From Streptomyces sulfonofaciens (GTDB taxonomy: Bacteria > Actinomycetota > Actinomycetes > Streptomycetales > Streptomycetaceae): DNA of 64,000 nt. Position numbers and translations under genes: made by a program. The notes under the pieces were generated by a model that saw nothing but the letters and a program-made list of their open reading frames with translations, was not told the DNA's origin and ran no database searches. Positions 61,971 through 64,000 of the stretch are shown here, one piece after another; position 1 is the stretch's first letter, and every line of letters starts with the position of its first letter. The stretch spans positions 75,625 to 139,624 of the forward strand of contig NZ_BNCD01000021.1 of assembly GCF_014656295.1 (NCBI RefSeq). Direction: 5' to 3'.

Positions 61971-63880
61971 GCCTGTTTCTCCTTGGCTGCCGGCCGGCCT
62001 GCTGCCTGCCTTTCCGGGGCGGCGGGTGTCCCGCCGATCCGGCCGGCGATCTCGACGGGCGTGAGCCCGATGTCGGCAAGCACCTCGCCGCGCTTGGCGT
62101 GCGCGAGGAACTGCTCGGGGATGCCGAACCGCCGCACGGGGACGTCGACCTCGGCGTCGCCGAGCGCCAGCGCCACCGCGGCGCCGACGCCCGCGGCCCG
62201 GCTGTTGTCCTCGACGACGGCCACGATGCGGTGCTCGGCGGCCAGCGGGACGAGGGCCGGGTCGACGGGTTTGACCCACCGCGGGTCGACGACCGTGCAG
62301 CCCAGGCCCCGGGCCTGAAGCAGCTCGGCCACCTGGAGGCACACCGGAGCCATCACGCCCACGGCGACCAGCAGCACCTCGGGCCGCTCCGCGCGGTGCA
62401 GCACGTCGAGGCCGCCGATCCGGTCGACGGCGGCGATCGAGGGACCCACCGACTCCTTCGGGAACCTCAGCACGGTCGGGGCGTCGTCCACGTCGACTGC
62501 CTCGCGCAGCAGGGCGCGCAACTGGTCGGCGTCGCGCGGGGCGGCGATCCGCAGGCCGGGCACCACCTGGAGGACCGACATGTCCCACATGCCGTTGTGC
62601 GAGGGCCCGTCGACTCCGGTGACACCTGCCCGGTCCAGGACGAAGGTGACACCGCACCTGTGCAGCGCGACGTCCATCAGTAGCTGGTCGAAGGCACGGT
62701 TGAGGAAGGTGGCGTAGACGGCCACCACCGGGTGCAGACCGCCGGTGGCCAGGCCCGCCGCGGAGACGGCGGCGTGCTGCTCCGCGATCCCGACGTCCCA
62801 CACCCGGTCCGGGAACCGCTCGGCGAACTCGGTGAGCCCCACCGGGTCGAGCATCGCCGCGGTGACCGCCACGATGTCCTCGCGCTCGGCACCGAGCCGG
62901 GCGATCTCGTCGCCGAACACCGACGTCCAGGAGGGACCGCCGGCGGGTTTCAGCGGCTCGCAGGTGAGCGGGTCCATGACGCCGACGGTGTGGAAGCGGT
63001 CGGCCTCGTCGGCGAGCGCGGGTTCGTAGCCGCGGCCCTTCTCGGTGAGGCAGTGCACCAGGACCGGGCCGTGGAAGCGCTTGGCGCGCCTGAGCGCCGA
63101 CTCGACGGCGGCGGTGTCGTGGCCGTCGATCGGACCGAGGTACTTGAGGCCCAGGTCCTCGAACATGCCCTGCGGGGCGAATGCGTCCTTGAAGCCCTTC
63201 TTGGCACCGTGCAGCGAGTCGTAGAGCGGCTGACCCACCACCGGGGTGCGTTGCAGCACGTCCTTGCCCCAGGCCAGCACCTTCTCGTAGCCGTCGGTGA
63301 TGCGCAGGGTGGCGAGGTGGTGGGCGAGGCCGCCGATGGTGGGTGCGTAGGAGCGTTCGTTGTCGTTGACGACGATGATCAGGGGGCGGTCCTTGGCCGC
63401 GGCGATGTTGTTCAGCGCCTCCCAGGCCATGCCTCCGGTCAGCGCGCCGTCGCCGATCACGGCGACGACATGGCCGCTCCCGCCGCGCACCTCGCGCGCC
63501 TTGGCGAGACCGTCCGCCCAGCCCAGGGCGGTGGAGGCGTGGCTGTTCTCGATGACGTCGTGCTCGGACTCCTCGCGCGAGGGGTAGCCGGACAGACCGC
63601 CCTTGCCGCGCAGCTTGGAGAAGTCCTGCCGGCCGGTGAGGAGTTTGTGGACGTAGCTCTGGTGGCCCGTGTCCCACAGGATGCGGTCGACGGGTGAGTC
63701 GAAGACCCTGTGCAGGGCGATGGTCAGCTCGACCACGCCCAGGTTGGGTCCGAGGTGCCCTCCGGTCCTGGCGACCGCCTGCACCAGGAACTCGCGGATC
63801 TCCCCGGACAGTACGCCGAGTTCCTCCTCGGACAGCGCCTTCAGATCGCGCGGCCCCCGGATGCCCTCCAGAATCGTCAT
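61967..63880 (-). CDS. dxs: 1-deoxy-D-xylulose-5-phosphate synthase
   Basis: A 637-residue ThDP enzyme that condenses pyruvate and glyceraldehyde 3-phosphate, the first step of the MEP isoprenoid pathway. HLGPNLGVVELTIALH, the ThDP motif GDGALTGGMAWEALNNI ending at VNDN, and DRAGVTGVDGPSHNG are diagnostic. The C-terminal 20 residues are Ala/Lys-rich and the gene is coupled to hpnO. It likely serves as the hopanoid-dedicated copy that feeds precursor supply; a second dxs elsewhere is probable. Confidence 0.96.
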   Translation of the reverse strand: MTILEGIRGPRDLKALSEEELGVLSGEIREFLVQAVARTGGHLGPNLGVVELTIALHRVFDSPVDRILWDTGHQSYVHKLLTGRQDFSKLRGKGGLSGYPSREESEHDVIENSHASTALGWADGLAKAREVRGGSGHVVAVIGDGALTGGMAWEALNNIAAAKDRPLIIVVNDNERSYAPTIGGLAHHLATLRITDGYEKVLAWGKDVLQRTPVVGQPLYDSLHGAKKGFKDAFAPQGMFEDLGLKYLGPIDGHDTAAVESALRRAKRFHGPVLVHCLTEKGRGYEPALADEADRFHTVGVMDPLTCEPLKPAGGPSWTSVFGDEIARLGAEREDIVAVTAAMLDPVGLTEFAERFPDRVWDVGIAEQHAAVSAAGLATGGLHPVVAVYATFLNRAFDQLLMDVALHRCGVTFVLDRAGVTGVDGPSHNGMWDMSVLQVVPGLRIAAPRDADQLRALLREAVDVDDAPTVLRFPKESVGPSIAAVDRIGGLDVLHRAERPEVLLVAVGVMAPVCLQVAELLQARGLGCTVVDPRWVKPVDPALVPLAAEHRIVAVVEDNSRAAGVGAAVALALGDAEVDVPVRRFGIPEQFLAHAKRGEVLADIGLTPVEIAGRIGGTPAAPERQAAGRPAAKEKQA

Positions 63881-63925
63881 GCTCGGGCCCCCTCTCTGTG
63901 CCTGCTCGGATTTCCGTTCCTGTGG

Positions 63926-64000
63926 TCAGCTCACGGTGACGGCGGGCTCCCCCGAGGCGATGCCGTCCTTCTCCATCTGCTCGGCGATCTTCATCGCCTC
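63926..64000 (-). CDS. ispG: C-terminal end of 4-hydroxy-3-methylbut-2-enyl-diphosphate synthase (IspG)
   Basis: Only the last 24 codons and stop are inside the window. They read EAMKIAEQMEKDGIASGEPA and end VTVS, like the tail of actinomycete IspG. The call rests on this short match and on the position directly upstream of dxs in a hopanoid-type cluster. Confidence 0.75.
   Translation of the reverse strand, partial: EAMKIAEQMEKDGIASGEPAVTVS

Overview
The window reads as a piece of a Streptomyces (or close actinomycete) chromosome. Base composition is very GC-rich with strong third-position GC, GTG starts are common, starts and stops often overlap as ATGA or GTGA, and several families are typical of the genus: a conservon-type CvnA/CvnB pair, an XRE-cupin/DUF6126 pair, a hopanoid cluster end, a c-di-AMP riboswitch before a LysM-M23 peptidase, and a CebR box before a cellulase. 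No CRISPR array, rRNA or intact insertion sequence was seen. All calls come from reading the sequence; no database search was run.

Layout. 1-5 kb: the end of an exopolysaccharide locus on the minus strand (flippase, Wzz-like protein, family-4 glycosyltransferase), then a cytidylyltransferase and a CDP-alcohol phosphatidyltransferase whose 3' ends overlap. 5-11 kb: ordinary chromosomal genes (DUF309, TSUP permease, thiolase with a readable promoter and operator, HhH-GPD protein, SpoIIE-type phosphatase). 11-18.3 kb: a decaying plant-polysaccharide island with an intact GH11 xylanase, an intact secreted alpha/beta hydrolase and an intact GH6 cellulase with a CebR box, plus three broken genes: a GH43 remnant, a LacI-family regulator broken in part by a 20-bp tandem duplication, and a GH5-CBM13 enzyme that is truncated and frameshifted.

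18.4-29 kb: small regulator/enzyme pairs, many divergent: TetR/SDR with paired operators, LysR/MDR oxidoreductase, NmrA-like/HxlR, and HxlR with two crotonase paralogues flanking an alpha/beta hydrolase. An IS5-family transposase scrap lies at 20.4-20.6 kb. 29.4-35.3 kb: an orphan cytochrome c oxidase subunit II, a large kinase-WD40 protein with HQD in place of HRD, and a GNAT acetyltransferase.

35.6-44.3 kb: the most coherent metabolic unit. A divergent IclR regulator faces flavin monooxygenase, gentisate dioxygenase-like bicupin, FAH-family hydrolase, aldehyde dehydrogenase, benzoylformate decarboxylase-like ThDP enzyme and an aromatic-acid transporter, the first five coupled by 4-bp overlaps. 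I infer a route that takes up an aryl-glyoxylate, decarboxylates it to an aldehyde, oxidises this to a hydroxybenzoate, hydroxylates that to gentisate, and cleaves the ring to maleylpyruvate and central metabolites.

44.9-64 kb: tRNA-Pro(GGG), a split transketolase, an MFS transporter, a MmcQ/YjbR protein, a two-gene conservon lacking the usual C and D members, an MBL-fold hydrolase, an AhpD-like protein, TetR, an SGNH hydrolase, the riboswitch-controlled M23 peptidase, a tyrosine phosphatase, the XRE-cupin regulator with a doubled palindromic operator, and finally hpnO-dxs-ispG from a hopanoid cluster that continues past the right edge.
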